Below are positions 63,569 through 64,000 of a DNA stretch of 64,000 nt, piece by piece. Position 1 is the first letter of the stretch. The number at the start of each line of letters is the position of its first letter. Location of the stretch: assembly GCA_026929865.2 (NCBI GenBank), contig CM049418.1, forward strand, positions 8,683,501 to 8,747,500, in the 5' to 3' direction. Under the pieces are notes generated by a model. The model ran no database searches and was not told where the DNA came from. It worked only from the letters and a program-made list of their open reading frames with translations. Made by a program: the position numbers and the translations under genes. The DNA is from Hyperoplus lanceolatus. Taxonomy: Eukaryota > Chordata > Actinopteri > Uranoscopiformes > Ammodytidae.

Positions 63569-64000
63569 TAGTGCCAGTATAAAATCAATGTTTTAAATTA
63601 TCCAGAGAAAAATCTCAACAGCTAGCAAACTGGATTGCCACAAAACCTTGCACAGAAATCTGCAGATCCAAATTTTGCCACCCACCATGATTGCATGATT
63701 GTATTGTCTGAGGCAAATATGAGACCAATTGCTTTTCAATTTTGTTTACACCTTCATTTCCCTTCTAACAATGAATCAGCGCTGTCTTACCAGAGGATGT
63801 GGTGGGAGTTAAGTCCTTTGTCATACTGGACCACATTACAGTCAGGTGTTTGTGGGCATGTTTTTGGTTCCTTTTTGAACAATAGCTATTGTTACATAAT
63901 GGTCTCCTATTACACTCTTCTTTCTCCATCCAGATATCTCTTTACGGAGATGTCCCTCCCAAAAGGACAGGGTGTCTGCTTTCTCTCTCTCACAGACACG
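63569..64000. other. Right edge, unassigned
   Basis: About 63600-63690 (actggattgccacaaaacct, then ttgccacccaccatga) resembles a dispersed fish repeat. Nothing else recognised. Confidence 0.35.

Overview
The window is vertebrate nuclear DNA, almost certainly a ray-finned (percomorph-like) fish. Four multi-exon protein genes match vertebrate orthologues exon by exon. Introns are GT-AG with one GC-AG exception, and the non-coding DNA is full of long CA/TG tracts, tRNA-type SINEs, MITEs and Tc1, hAT and Harbinger remnants. No bacterial-type feature, operon or CRISPR is present. The species cannot be named from the sequence alone.

Layout: (1) 1-12055, minus: the 5' part of ipo5 (importin-5), 12 coding exons, running off the left edge. 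Its promoter at about 12056-12330 carries three phased CCAAT boxes. (2) 13949-23440, minus: complete atg13, 16 coding exons, 492 codons plus stop. (3) 25780-29162, plus: complete harbi1, 6 coding exons, 346 codons plus stop, head-to-head with atg13. (4) 32057-60930, minus: complete creb3l1 (OASIS), 13 coding exons, 501 codons plus stop, tail-to-tail with harbi1. (5) 60931-64000: creb3l1 promoter side, then a rearranged Tc1-type element and otherwise unassigned DNA. The harbi1/atg13 pair and nearby creb3l1 recall the order on human 11p11.2. ipo5 is elsewhere in human.

The genes do not form one pathway. Importin-5 is a nuclear import receptor, Atg13 the HORMA adaptor of the ULK1 autophagy-initiation complex, Harbi1 a domesticated Harbinger transposase, and Creb3l1 an ER-membrane bZIP factor released by proteolysis.

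The most interesting signals are structural. Long UG repeats abut several 3' splice sites (two in atg13, one in creb3l1, one in ipo5). One in-frame creb3l1 leucine-zipper exon sits between complementary UG and CA tracts. A MITE family shows perfect 9-bp target duplications at two sites. A Tc1 element has two copies of the same end. Harbi1 has Asp where the family has its third catalytic acid, Glu. I did not find a clearly new multi-gene system. Exon edges were read by eye from splice signals and remembered family sequence; untranslated exons are mostly unresolved.
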